From positions 24,895,319-24,959,318 of the forward strand of contig NC_037591.1 in NCBI RefSeq assembly GCF_003073045.1: a DNA stretch of 64,000 bases, given 5' to 3'. The number at the start of each line of letters is the position of its first letter. Position 1 is the first letter of the stretch. Both the position numbers and the translations under genes were made by a program. Below the pieces are notes generated by a model. That model did not search any database and was not told where the DNA came from. It was given only the letters and a program-made list of their open reading frames with translations. This DNA comes from Pomacea canaliculata. Its lineage: Eukaryota > Mollusca > Gastropoda > Architaenioglossa > Ampullariidae. Of the stretch, positions 38,149 to 50,400 are shown piece by piece.

Positions 38149-39444
38149 TCACTTCAGCTCCAACCCTGAGCGACACCGGCAGGTCGGACAGCCATTCTCG
38201 GCAACCTCGTAACCGCCAGAGCAGAAAATGGCCGGACACATCAGGTGAGCGCATTGGACTCCACTTACTTTAAAAGGGAAAACAAGCAAAAATTATGTAA
38301 AAGAAGCTGCCGTGATAAGACGAGTGGAAAATATGCGCTTCTTTAAAGGTGAGCGGGAGATGATGATGATGATGAGGAGGAGGAGGACGAGGAGGAGCAG
38401 GATTAATGTTTCTTTCTTGTCGACACCGACCTGATGTAAGAGGCTTCTGGCAAGTGTGTCCACACCCGTTGGACCTACACACGTATCCCTCTGGACAAGA
38501 GCCAAAGAGGGCCTCGCCGTCAGCCTCCACAGTGGAGCACGCTTCCACGCACAGTCCGATCAGCTGTCTGAGGGAGGCGGCCTTGCTGACACCTTGAACA
38601 ACGGCAAAATTAAATTCAAAATTAATCGATCAAAAAATGTTACCAGTTAAAAAATGTTCATTATTTTTATTTGTTGAATCTGAGTATGCGGGTTTTTTTT
38701 TTTTTTATTTTTTAGTCACTTTTTTTTTCGTGTTTCTTCAGAAATCTGTAACTGGACCAGAAACCAATCCCCACCTACGGAAGATAAAGTGTATTAAATT
38801 TCTTCGTGCTGTTTTAAGTAAAAAAAATCCACTATCCCAGCTGACATTTCTCATGACACAAAAGTTCTTATATCTCATAATAGAAGACAGATACAGAAAG
38901 AGAGCAAACATTGAAGAGCCTCGTGAATCTCTCCATCTGGCTTTAACTTCTTGCTGCAGACTGACAAGAACAATCCGGAGTTTCGAAACTTGTAACCTGG
39001 AATTCTCTTTTGAAGAAATTGTAGGATTTAATTTTTTTAAGAAACAATAAGTGTTACAGGTGACTTTGTCGTTAAGGTTGTGACCTGCATAAAATACAGG
39101 TGGATCCAGATTTTCAAGCTACGAGAAATAAATTCATTAATTAATGTATTTAACCTGGAAAACATTTTTAATGTGCAGTTTCATAAATAATTTTTTGTTA
39201 GTACTATATATTTTAATGTTTTAAATCTCCCTTTACATTAAGCTGCTTTAACGGATTTAACTTGAGTTTTATTCTCGAACCGAAGTTATGAAGGGAAAGT
39301 ATGCTGTTTTTTAGGGCAAAATCGAAAACTTTGAGTTGCCATAGTTACACATGAGAATTTTACAGAAGACACATGGAGGATGTTTCTCAAGATGTACATA
39401 CCCAGCAGAACCCCAAGAAAAAGTATCACTGCGAGCGTTTTCAT
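38149..39444 (-). CDS. small secreted WAP-like + antistasin-like protein 2
   Basis: Exon 1 (39444-39402) codes MKTLAVILFLGVLLG, a signal peptide, before gtatgt. The WAP-like exon (about 38,585-38,431) reads GLCVEACSTVEADGE, SCPEGYVCRSNGCGHTCQKP, then gtcggtg. The last exon (38258-38149) reads VQCAHLMCPAIFCSGGYEVA, ENGCPTCRCRSG and a TGA. The antistasin spacing is complete (Y, NGC-x2-CRC). Exon order and the phase of the last intron match the paralogue at 34.5 kb. Likely a secreted serine protease inhibitor of about 100 aa. As in the paralogue, the phase of the first intron is unresolved, so a small exon or a different WAP start may be missing. A TATA-like box lies 63 bases upstream of the ATG. 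Confidence 0.65.
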
Positions 39445-39506
39445 GGCGTGAGTGTAGATAGTGCGAGTCAGAACTCAGGTAAATGTCTTGCCTTCGTTGT
39501 CTGGCG

Positions 39507-39514
39507 TTTAAATA
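39507..39514 (-). promoter_or_regulatory. TATA box of WAP/antistasin gene 2
   Basis: On the minus strand TATTTAAA lies 63 bases upstream of the ATG at 39444, the right distance for a short 5' leader. Confidence 0.5.
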
Positions 39515-40109
39515 CCTGACCACGCCCACACGTGTCACGCGTGCTGGAGTTGGTGTGGACGGCACAATAACATTTTCCCAATAAACCTCGTTATTGTTAT
39601 TGTTACTTTGTTGCACTGCCTGAGGGAGTGAGGGCAACATAATGAAGAACCATGCTGCCATCTATTTTTAGACAAATGATCTCATCTGTTTATCGGAGGT
39701 TCTGCGACGCCATGGTTTCCAGCCAACTCTGGCACTGCCACACTGGCATCGATTCTACTTTTAGACTTCCAGGATAGAACATGACTCATGTAAAATGGCG
39801 TCTGTCGGGTAGAATGGCTGATACCTACAGGTGAGTACAGTTAAATGCTAAGACATAGAACCTGGATTAAAGAACAAAATAGATTAAAGTCGCATTTCTC
39901 TCACAAATTAACAGTTTTTATTGGTGATCGATTATTTTCATTCTCTCGTTCTCCTTCTCTTTCTCTTCGTTGATTTATTGATTGATACAGCAGTTTCCAT
40001 CCACAGTGCTTTTGTAATTGTTCTGTGCTTGGATCCTCTCTACAAATGAACTCGTATGTTTATGCTGATTACCCTTACAGAACTAAATTTAACCCTCAAA
40101 GGCAAACTG

Positions 40110-40116
40110 TATAAGA
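40110..40116 (+). promoter_or_regulatory. TATA-like box of the Ig-domain gene
   Basis: TATAAGA about 60 bases before the ATG at 40177, on the coding strand. Confidence 0.4.
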
Positions 40117-40176
40117 TACACAGGATGTAAGTTCTATATTTCTCTCCAGCATCCTCTTGCTCTCCAATCTACAATC

Positions 40177-42410
40177 ATGTGCAGACTGCTTGGACTCCTG
40201 GCGATAGCCATCCTGGTAGCTCTTCCTTTGGAAGGTAAGAATGTCAACCGATCACGTGACCGCTTGCTGGTAAAGGGAGAGAAACAGTCTAACGTAAGAT
40301 GTGTTTTCTCAGGGCTTACGTGTCTTATCTAAGTGTGATTTGTCTCTTCAGCTGTAAAATTAATTTGAAAATAACAGCACATCTTGCTGTTGTATGGCAC
40401 ATGCACAAAATGACATCTCAATTAGAATTCCCTCGTAGATAAATAAACACAAAAATTGTTTGCAAGATGTTAGCTGTGTAGCATGCTATCAAATTTTTAC
40501 CTTCACCATGAAATTTCACTTTCATCCTTCTGTGTTTTCAAGGTGGCAAGATCGGCTGTAATATTCCACCTGTTCCCCCGGGTGGCTCGACCTCACTGAC
40601 CTGCCTCTTCAGTGAAGACGTTAATGTCAGCAAGAAAGACTTCACTGTGTATCACCACCCCAAAGACAGGAGACCGGGTATTGAGAACCACGATGGAATA
40701 CATAAATAATTATTCCTGTATGCTATTTCAACTGTGAGATAATACCTAAGTAATGAAAATTTAATCCACTTGTAATTTTAAAAACTTATTTCAACTTTTG
40801 TGTTAATATTGCAAAAATATTTAGACTAGACGACAAAATTTGGAGAAAACTTCAAGGCTATTTTATTTTAATATTTAAGAATTACACACATCTGTGTCCA
40901 GACGGCGTTGTGGACTGTCTGTGGTTGAATGGCGCCCTCAAGTGCTTCGTCAGATCCGGCTTTATGTACGACTATCAGGTGTCTACAAACATCACAGTCA
41001 AAATACCCCGGGTGTTTGAAAATCAGACAGGAGACTACACTTGCCAGGTGTTCGGGTCTGACGCTGGAGACATAGAAAAGTGTACATTCACCCTGAAACA
41101 TGACAGTAAGTTCACCCCATGTTATTGTGTTTCGTACACCACACTGAATGTAGACCTACCATCACACTGGCGTCTGTTATATACAATTTATACATTCAAG
41201 AAATTCTCTTTCTTTCATCTGAAAATGACATAAGAAATGTTTTAAGTAAACGTCGGTGCTACGTCGTTATTCGGATGAGACTTGTCATCGTGGCATCGGC
41301 AAACTTTACCATCTACTTAAGCTGAGAACCAGTCGTTTGTGAAAAGGTGGAACAGGAATGGAGAGAGGAAGCAACTTTGCTGTGTGCCTGTGCTTTACCT
41401 TTTGAAAATATAATTTGAAGCAAAATAATCATCTGTATTTTACAGCCCTTTATCCAGAGACAGTGTCATCAGAGAAGCTTTCTCAACCGGTTGTGAACAT
41501 CAACATCGAGAAAGGAGTCCTAAGTGGTAAGAGTGCAACTGTTATACTTAGGTGCAGGTCTCATAAATATGAATATCTGCTATCAAACAAATGCGAAAAA
41601 TGTCAGGTATACAATAAATGGGTGAGTGATCAGACATTAGAATAGTTACTGGCAGTCCCCAGCTGGTGGTCATGAGAGTTACAGACTGTACTCACAAACC
41701 AGTAACTCACATGATCACCAGCCGGGCCTGACGGTAACTCAAAAATGTCCAGGATGTGCTGAGAATACTTATATTGGTGAGAGTTGACTCATTCAGTTTT
41801 TCTTGTCAGACAACCTATTGGAATCCAAGCCGGACAACCTGGCAGAGGGGTTGCCAGCCTCTTCATCCTCATCCTCCTCATCATCCTCCTCCTCTGTAAT
41901 AGTGCCAGTGTGTTCAGTTGTGTCGACTCTAATCATCTTCATTGTCGCCATTGTTGTCTACAAGCTTCATAAGAGGTACTAGATCATACTAATACAGGAA
42001 TGGTTTACAAATATACAAATACATCAATGGTTTTAATGGTTAAACTAGTTGACTGGTCACTGACTAGACTACAGACATCGATGTGAGACGTTACACATGC
42101 TCCTTCGGGAAAAAATATGCATCGCACCATAAAGAACTATCGTTTGAAGTGCTGCCACACAGACAGGTAAAACCTGACAGAGGCAATGCGTGTTCGCTCA
42201 ATATTATTGTACACGAAGCAAACAACACTAGAATGCTGGAAGGTGGACTGGAGCAATCATTGAATGTGTTAGTGGTCTGCTTAGTCATTAACCCCTCTTT
42301 TTTTTAATTCCAGGAGAAATCAAGACTCAAGCAAGCTTCAAGAGCCTGAGAATGATCCACTTAATAATACCAGTGACAATTCCTCACACAATGAAGCAAA
42401 ACGTATCTAG
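40177..42410 (+). CDS. single-pass Ig-domain membrane protein
   Basis: Seven exons: 40177-40234, 40543-40677, 40902-41105, 41446-41606, 41641-41776, 41810-41975 and 42314-42410. Lengths sum to 957 bases, and phases fit exactly for 318 aa. Signal peptide MCRLLGLLAIAILVALPLEG. The Ig-like domain spans exons 2-3: STSLTCLF for the first cysteine, LWLNG, and ENQTGDYTCQVFG for the second. A second extracellular part has CEKC and CPGC pairs and is not a typical Ig domain. A Ser-rich linker (ten or more Ser) precedes the membrane helix VCSVVSTLIIFIVAIVVY, and a short polar tail with EPENDPLNNTSDN follows. The intron between exons 4 and 5 would be only 34 bases; reading through it meets a stop at once. 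Likely a cell-surface recognition or adhesion receptor; ligand unknown. Confidence 0.7.
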
Positions 42411-43828
42411 CCAGCGTGTTGTCTCGTAACAATTCTTGACATTTCTGTCTCATCGGATGTCTTTTTGTGCCAAATAATCTAATCTTCTTGCACCTGATTG
42501 AACTGTCGTATACAGAACTAGAAAAACAATTGTTCACTTTCTTACTGACGTTATCTACATGTAAGATTGTCAGTGCTAATTACACCCAAATATGTATACC
42601 TGTTCATTCTTCTCACTGTTTCTCCGTGAAAACCTTTTTCATCAAACATAACACCTGTCTTTCCCGAAATCAACAATTTTTTGTTTGTTTGTTTGTTTTA
42701 ACATCCAATTCTAAATAATTATCATCACAACATACAACAAAGTGATCAGTCTCCAGTTTGGAGTAGGAATCGTCATCGTTGGAAATCAGTCCCTAAGTCC
42801 GGTGTCGTCTGCAAATGTTATTATGGCGCAGACTTCATTTCTGTGTTTACACTTCGCCGTTTACAAGGGAAACGAAAAACAAGAGAGATAGTACTGTCCC
42901 TTAAGCCAATACGGGTGTAAGCAACAACTTTTAATTTTAACTTTTGGTGTCGCAAAACTGCTTTGAGCGATTTATTTTTCAAACGCATTGGACATGCAGA
43001 TGTTGCATACCATAAATTGAAATGTGAGACAGAATTAGTAGTTTTTTATAACATACAATTGAGATATGTGTATCCACCTGAATATCAGTCACAGCATGTA
43101 TTTTCTATATTTCTCTTTTATATGTTGTTTAATAAAGCACATTATCTCGTACCAATGCCACTAAAGGAATAACGAAAAAAGTCTTCACTTTCCCACCTTG
43201 ACCTGGAGTTTTGAGCTTATTGCAATAATGGTTCTAGTCAGTTGCTAGTGATTTTTGTAATTTTGTTTTTATTGTAATGGGTGGCGCTGGTTTTATTGGC
43301 ACAGTTGACTTTTGCGAATTTTCTTATTAAAATAAATATACTTTTTATGAAGACTCTTTGTTGTTTTGTGATTTGCATTCTTTGCTGCAAAAGCCTTAAC
43401 TGGAAAGAAGCACTTACTACGTCGAGCATTCGCCAATCACATTAAATGCTAAACCAACCTCGTTCATTTTTATGGAGATATTGTCAATCTAGAATCGATA
43501 TAATAACAAAGCTGCTTCGAAGACCTTCTACTAGAAGACGACTCGGTGCAGTTTGAGATTAAGACTAGTAAACATGAGATTTTATCGGTTCAGACTATTA
43601 ATTCCATATTACTTTTTTATCGGGCGAGAATAAATGACACGGACCCATTCTTTTACTCTTTTTTATAGAAAGATGTAATAAAATAGTTTACATTATAAAC
43701 GGGACAACGTTTGCTTTTCTGGATATGTATGTATGTGGGTTACAAAAGGCAGTTTGGCAGACTGCAAAACAAAGATGACAATGCACCAATGGACGCTGTT
43801 TGTCGCTCTGTCAACACAAGTCTTCTGT
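42411..43828. other. 3' flank between convergent genes
   Basis: Holds the 3' untranslated region of the Ig gene and a (TTTG)n stretch near 42,682-42,702 next to a possible dispersed repeat. No gene seen. Confidence 0.6.
43131..43136 (+). promoter_or_regulatory. poly(A) signal
   Basis: AATAAA downstream of the Ig-domain gene stop; a second AATAAA lies at 43331-43336. Either could serve the transcript. Confidence 0.4.
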
Positions 43829-44037
43829 TCATCCAGATGACTTTTCTTTATCTGTAGCTATCTTCACTACTGAGACTGGCGGCGTCTTTTCCAACGACCT
43901 GCTACCGAGGTCACAAAGTTCACCGTGGTTTGACGTTTCGCGATTCGTCTCACCGACGAGGTCAAGTCGCTCCTTGATGACATCATCAGCCGCCGGCGTG
44001 ACGTCATTAGGCCCGAACATTTCTCTGCTGTTACGTC
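43829..44037 (-). CDS. possible alternative last exon of the SLC5 gene
   Basis: After a strong acceptor (cacgttccttgcag) a phase-1 frame reads RNSREMFGPNDVTPAADD, VIKERLDLVGETNR and ends KSSG with a stop. It is hydrophilic, as expected for a cytosolic tail. A matching phase-1 donor exists inside the 44.4 kb exon (GTGG|gtggcg just after CAGGATTCCAAG). The exon at 44,435 also ends in its own in-frame stop, so this may be a second isoform, the true tail, or chance. Confidence 0.35.
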
Positions 44038-44434
44038 CTGCAAGGAACGTGTGGCGATGAGAATAATTGTACATAGCTCTGAATAATAAGTTTCGACAAT
44101 CAACGATAAACACGAAAAATGATTATCAGAGTTAGCAGAAGGGAGGTGATGAACATTAATTAGTGAGACAGAAACACTAGTATCAGCCTGTAATTACACG
44201 TGTTTGATGACTCACTCATGAAAGTATGACAATGGAAACATTTTTTTTGCGGCCGTGAGAAAACATTGAAATAAATGGAAGCGACACATGACTACACAGT
44301 AGTCGGAGTTAATAAATGTGATTTGGGTGGTACAGCTAACCTGGAGTCTCAAGAATTTAGAAATAAACCCCAGAACCATCATAAAAAGCATTCAAACTTT
44401 AAACTGGAAATAACATGAATCTTTATCGAAATGG

Positions 44435-47400
44435 TCACGTGCACGATAGTTTTACCAAAGCGCCACCCACCTTGGAATCCTGGTATTTTTTGTTAAAGTG
44501 GAGAAAAGCGAGCCAAGATTTCGGAAGACAGCAGAAAAGACGATCAAAGATAGGAATAAGGTACTTGGGATCCACCTCGTCCACACTCATGGGGCCTGCA
44601 AAATCACAAAGTTCAAAATTGGTATATTTTTGTTCACTTATACATGTCTCAATATGTTTTTTTGTAAAGAACCTATGTAACTGTAAATGAACATAACTAA
44701 ATAAATATGAATCTGTTGGTTACCTTCCAGGCCAAAAAGTCAAAAGAACATACTATTCTAATACTGGCATGGGGCACAAGTGCAGTTCCGATCAAAGTAT
44801 CAGAATAACACACCATCCATTGTCGAATGTGGTACATAGCTCTGCCAAAACTACATTTATCATATACAATAGATATATATAAAGCTTTTAAATGTGACAG
44901 TTATTAACCGTTAAAAAAATTAGACCTGCCTGTCATCAAACTGACGAGAAGTCCAATGACCATTGCCGTAACTGTGCCGATGGATGGGTACCACAAATAG
45001 GACAAGGTGTACAACTTTTCTATACCTGTGCTATTAAGAGTCAGAAATATTGTATCTGCGATCCTTGTGTCATGATTAATCACTATGACTTACTCCTGGC
45101 AATGTCAGAATGTTTATATCTACTTGTCAGCGTTCTCTGCTTCGACAGACATTTGTAAATACACTAAAGTAGGTTTTGCAACAGAAAGATCGTCATTAAA
45201 GGTTTGCTGGACACAAGAGGACCTTAGGACCGAAGAGCAGAAAGTGTAACAGAGGTGGAAGGGGGTGAGGACAACTACTAAGAGAAGGAATAGAAAACAG
45301 ATTTGGACTATCTATGCGCACGCACACACACACACACATGTCTTACAAGTGATAACGAGGACTGGGTGTAGCTGTTGTATTTATCCCTGAGCTGCCAATA
45401 GTTGTTAGTTGTGTTGCCATGACAGTAGCATTTCTTGGGATGCAGCTGTTGGTGGGAAAGGCCAGTCCACCTGGAGGCTTAGGCAGACTGTACGCACCGA
45501 TACTTATCCACATGGGTAGAACTAGTCCCAGAATTCCTCCAACCACTGCACCCTGAAAAATTAATACCCCGTCTCCACCATAAATACGTATGTCAACTAA
45601 AGTGTTGTGTTGGTTTTAAGACACCAAAACAGGAGCAAAAGAGGACGGGATCAGGAAATGGAGTCATTCTGGATCAGAGTAAGTTCAGGGATCCAGGTTT
45701 GATACCTTTAGGGACATTTCAATGTTGAAAGACGTTTTAAGAGAAGAAATTACAAAGGTTTACGTCGTGGCCTAAAGCTCATCCAATCATTCTATATATA
45801 TATATAGTGCATTATATACCATTCATAGTTTTTACTATATTTTTTAAGTATGCACGTTCTCTCTATATATGTGTGTGGTAGAGAGAGAGAACGACCTTGC
45901 CATTGGCCCAAGGGAAGATGCCACCCATGAGAAACAGACCCAGAAGAGGCCCTGTCGCAGCACCGCTGAAGCTGAGGGAGGCCTGTGTTAAATTCAAGTT
46001 CTTTAATTCAGTAAAATGTGCATTTTAGTAGTGGGTGTATGAAGAATTGGGGGCAACAAATGTGTTTAGACATTAACTTGAACCACTAATTGGGCTTATT
46101 CTAAAATCGATCACGAATAAGTGTTAATTAAGAACAAGTTTGACATGATTTCAAACCAAGTTACGAAACATGCTAGGGGGATCTGAAAAGCATGACTACG
46201 GCAAAAATGTAATGAGCAGTCGGGTCATAAATACATGATTTCTGTCATAAGTAGCTGTCTACGCGATTAATATCAACCCGGAACTCGTGTAGGAGGTTAA
46301 CCCTCTATATCTCAAACTGACCTTTTTTTTAGTAATTTTGTTTCCGTTGTAAAAATTATTTAGAGTCCACTGAACACATAAAAATGTTGGAGTTTATTTT
46401 TGCGTGTTTACATCCTGTGCTATTAATATGATACTGGGATGACTCAAAATGATAACACTATCCATGTACTGCTCCATGATCTGACTTTTTCATCTTTGCT
46501 GACTTTAGTGGGAATATTGGCATGATCTCTAACTGCCATCTGAGACAGCAGATCCATGTTTGTAAATAAATTATCAAAGCAGATAGTATAAATGGCTATA
46601 TCACCAATATATTGTATAGCATTTAAGACTACGCGAGGAGCAAGAGGTATATCCATTCCAATGGCTTCCTTTCCACAATACAATGAGAAACTGTAACAGT
46701 ATCCCTCACTGGAGCACATGACCCAATATTTATACCCAAATCTGATGGGCTTATCTTTTATGAATTGTCCTCTAAATGGGACACTGGGAAATAACGGGTT
46801 AAAGTCGTAGCTATTTAAAAACTCCTGATATCACAGAACCAAAATTAGTCACGATAGCCTATCGCTATGAACTTTAGCCTTCCTGTAAAAGATCCATCAG
46901 TTTTCATCAGTTTCTCCAGTGGTTCGGTCCTGCGTCGGCTACTTGCCTGTAGAACCGTACCGCCCAGCCCCTGAGCCATCAACGCCATTCCGATGCCAGA
47001 GGCGCCGTAGACTACAACTGAAACAAGTCATAAAGGAAATTGGATTAATTGTGAGAGATGAGCTAAGGTAAGGATGTTGTCAATAAAGTGAGTGAGTGAG
47101 CTGCAGCCATCAGTATAGTGCACTACAAGGTGGAGTTCAGTACAGCAACATTACAGGTAACAGTGTACTGCACACTCACGGTTCCTACCTAGCACTTTAG
47201 TGACCCAAGTTTTCTGCCTCTCCGTCAGACGGTCTCCCAGAGACGGTTTCAGGAAATCTTCCCATGTAATGGCGGCCAAAGCGTTGAGACTCGAAGACAC
47301 TGAGCTAAACGCCATCCAACAATCAAGGACAAACATGACATTGCTAAGGGGCCTAGGAAGCAAGTTACAAACGGGTGTAAATGTCATTAACCAATATAAG

Positions 47401-50400
47401 ATAACCAGCACGTATTTAGACTATTCATCATGGAGTTAAGGGTCATAAACATCTGAATATTGAAGACACCACCAGAAATTTTTAGCATATGCTTCTTCAT
47501 TCGTTGAAAACTCAATTTGGTACTAAAAATGCCACGCGGGAAACCAGTCAACCGTCTGCTAGTTACAGACCAAATCAAGAAGCAAATTTTTCAGTTCAGT
47601 CGAACGTGACATTCAAATTCTTGGTCATCGACATCATCACTTGTTTAAGCACCACTATCATCAGTAGCAAGCACTTCCGTCAGCTCCGACAACAAGGCCT
47701 TCTCACCTGAGAGCGCCACCAAAAAGACAGGAGATGAAGAGTCCCGGAAGTCCATCGACATTCAGCACCTCCATCACAAAGTAAGGGATCAACTGTTGCG
47801 CAAGACAGAAAAAGTACAGGCATCACTGGGCATACATCACATCGTTGAACGAATGATTATCCCCGTTATCAACCCCGCCGACACCCAAAAAGAGGGTTTT
47901 AGAAGGTGGGGACGAACATAGAGACGCAAAGCTATTCCTAAAAATACATGGTATTATTCCTTGAAACTTATGCCAAGCATATCAAGACAAATCACATCAT
48001 TGTGTTCCCACGGTTATTTTCCATCAGCAAACAGGTCGGAGTTTCAAAAAGAACAAACTGTTCCCAGAGAAACAGACTTACAAGGCCAGAAAGGAGAATT
48101 TTCTCTCTTATATAGCCTCATCTTTACAAAAAATGAAAGCAGTTATTTTTTCAGGTGCGTCCTACCTGATTCGAGTTTCCAATCTGGCGGGAGGTAAGGG
48201 GTCGCAGTCCTTCTTTACGTAATAGGCGAAGACTACTATTCCAGCCACACAAGTGATCAGATACAGTACAAGCATTCCAATGATGTTTAGTAGTACAGAT
48301 CTTTTAGAGAAAAATAAATACATTTAGTGTATGTTTAGTACAAAAACACATTCTCTCTCGACACATCTCTACCTCTCTCACTATGTAATTATATTTCTAA
48401 ACTCACCCTTTACTCTTGAAATGATTTTAACTCTTAAAGAAGTTTTTTTGGTATAAAAATGAAAACTGGTGAAGTATAATAAGCTATTAAGTGTATTTGT
48501 TACTCCTTAAACAGCAAAACCTATCACGAAACTTATATTTGATAATTGCCAAGTGAAGTTCTCTTGATCTAAAAAAGGACAAATAATCAAGCATATAATA
48601 AACTATTACCTTATTAGTTATTCCTCGAATATCAAAATCTATCATAAATATAAATTTGCAAACTGTTCAGTGAATACGTTTAATTCACGAAGACATACAT
48701 TAGAACGACAAGAGGCTGACTATTTCTATGAAACACATGCTGCGTCTTATAGCTGCATAAGATCTTCGTTTCTTGCTTCCCCCACACGTCCACTCTGGGT
48801 AACGACACCAGGCAATCTTATCTACACTCACATTCTGGCCTTCCTGAGCGACGGCAGGGCGCAGTACCGCTGCACGCTCGCCTGGTTGCACCCGTAGATC
48901 CCTGTCCACAACACCATGCTGCCCACGATGAGAGACCAGAAGGAGTGGCGTTGGGTGGGATCTGGGTTAAAGCTAAACCCACGAATATACAAGAAGTTTA
49001 TTTCATAATTAGCATTTATCTTTTGTACTTATTTGTGGATTTTTCTTGTTTGTTTGCTTGCTTGTTTGTTTGTTTGTTTGTTTGTTTGTTTGAGGAATTG
49101 TTTACACTTTAGGGTGATCTATTTATAGACGAATCAAGCGATGACAAAGCAAAACGCTCTAAATTCTCCAGTTTCTAGAAAATCATTTCTAAAAAAGAAC
49201 GGAATCTTTTCTCACTTCGATGACAACGATGACAGATAATGGTGATGATGACGAGTACAACATTGATGAACACAACAACGGGAGGGTGTTATGCTAAGGC
49301 AGACTAAGAAACTCACTCAAAGAACTGTATTCGTTCCCATTCTTCGTTGATTTTCCAAACCTTGCTCATGCTTCCAACAGAAATGACTCCCTGCAGACAG
49401 CCCGTCATGTAAACACAGTGTTGAGCTGTAGTAGCTGTAGTCAAGAATGCGATGCTCAAGACCTTGTACATCTCTCGCTCATATTTTGGAAAGGGACATC
49501 TTACAACTGCCTCATTTGAAAATAGCTCGGATGAAATGTTAGTCTATATTGTGCAACTAGAAACCTCACAAGTAATTGACAAAACTATAAAAAAAAAAAA
49601 TTTTTTTTGATCAAATAGAGGTTGTCATGGATGAAAAATAAATTTGATCTTTATTAATTAACGGTATACAAAATTGTAACAGGGGTGTTAACTCAGGCGT
49701 TGCAACAAACAAAGGGACGTTAGTGTAAGCGGTAAGGTTGGTGGCTTGAGATCTCACCCTAATGACGATGGCCAGCAGTCCGGCCAGCATGACAAACGAC
49801 TGAAGCACGTCTGTCCACACCACGGCCTTCATTCCTCCCTGTCACAAACGACGTCTCACGGTCAATGCCAGAGTTCAATGCCAGTAGCTACAGCTTGTAT
49901 GTCTATACCTCCTTCTTTCACACTCACACATACAATGGACGCACACACGCAAAATACGCACGCACATACATCAAACAAACAGCCACATCAAAAACTCACG
50001 CGCGTACACACAAACACACGCATTAATAACAGCATCTCACAATTGCTGTATAGAACGTAGCCACGACGCCAATGATGAGAACTGTTGCCCACACCGGGAA
50101 TCCAGTCACTGCACAAAGCCAGCAAGCCTAGTTCTTAGTCTTTTTAGTTGTTATTTACGTTAGTTCAAATTCATAACTCCGTGCACATTATTTCTAATAT
50201 ATATATATGGGAAAGGTCATTACTCACGAAGCATCTTCTAATTGTTAGCTGTTTCTTATCATCTATTATTTTCTACTGCACCTCATTCATATGGCGTGTT
50301 CTAGATAACTGAAATTAAAGAAGATCCGGTTCAAACAAACTAGATAAACATTTCCAGAGTCTATTGTATGCTATTCTGACTTTTCTTTCCTTAGTTGTTT

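Noticed and set aside
49746-50060. Plus-strand 104-codon frame with a Thr/His tail
   Set aside because: Antisense to an SLC5 exon followed by a CA-rich intron repeat.
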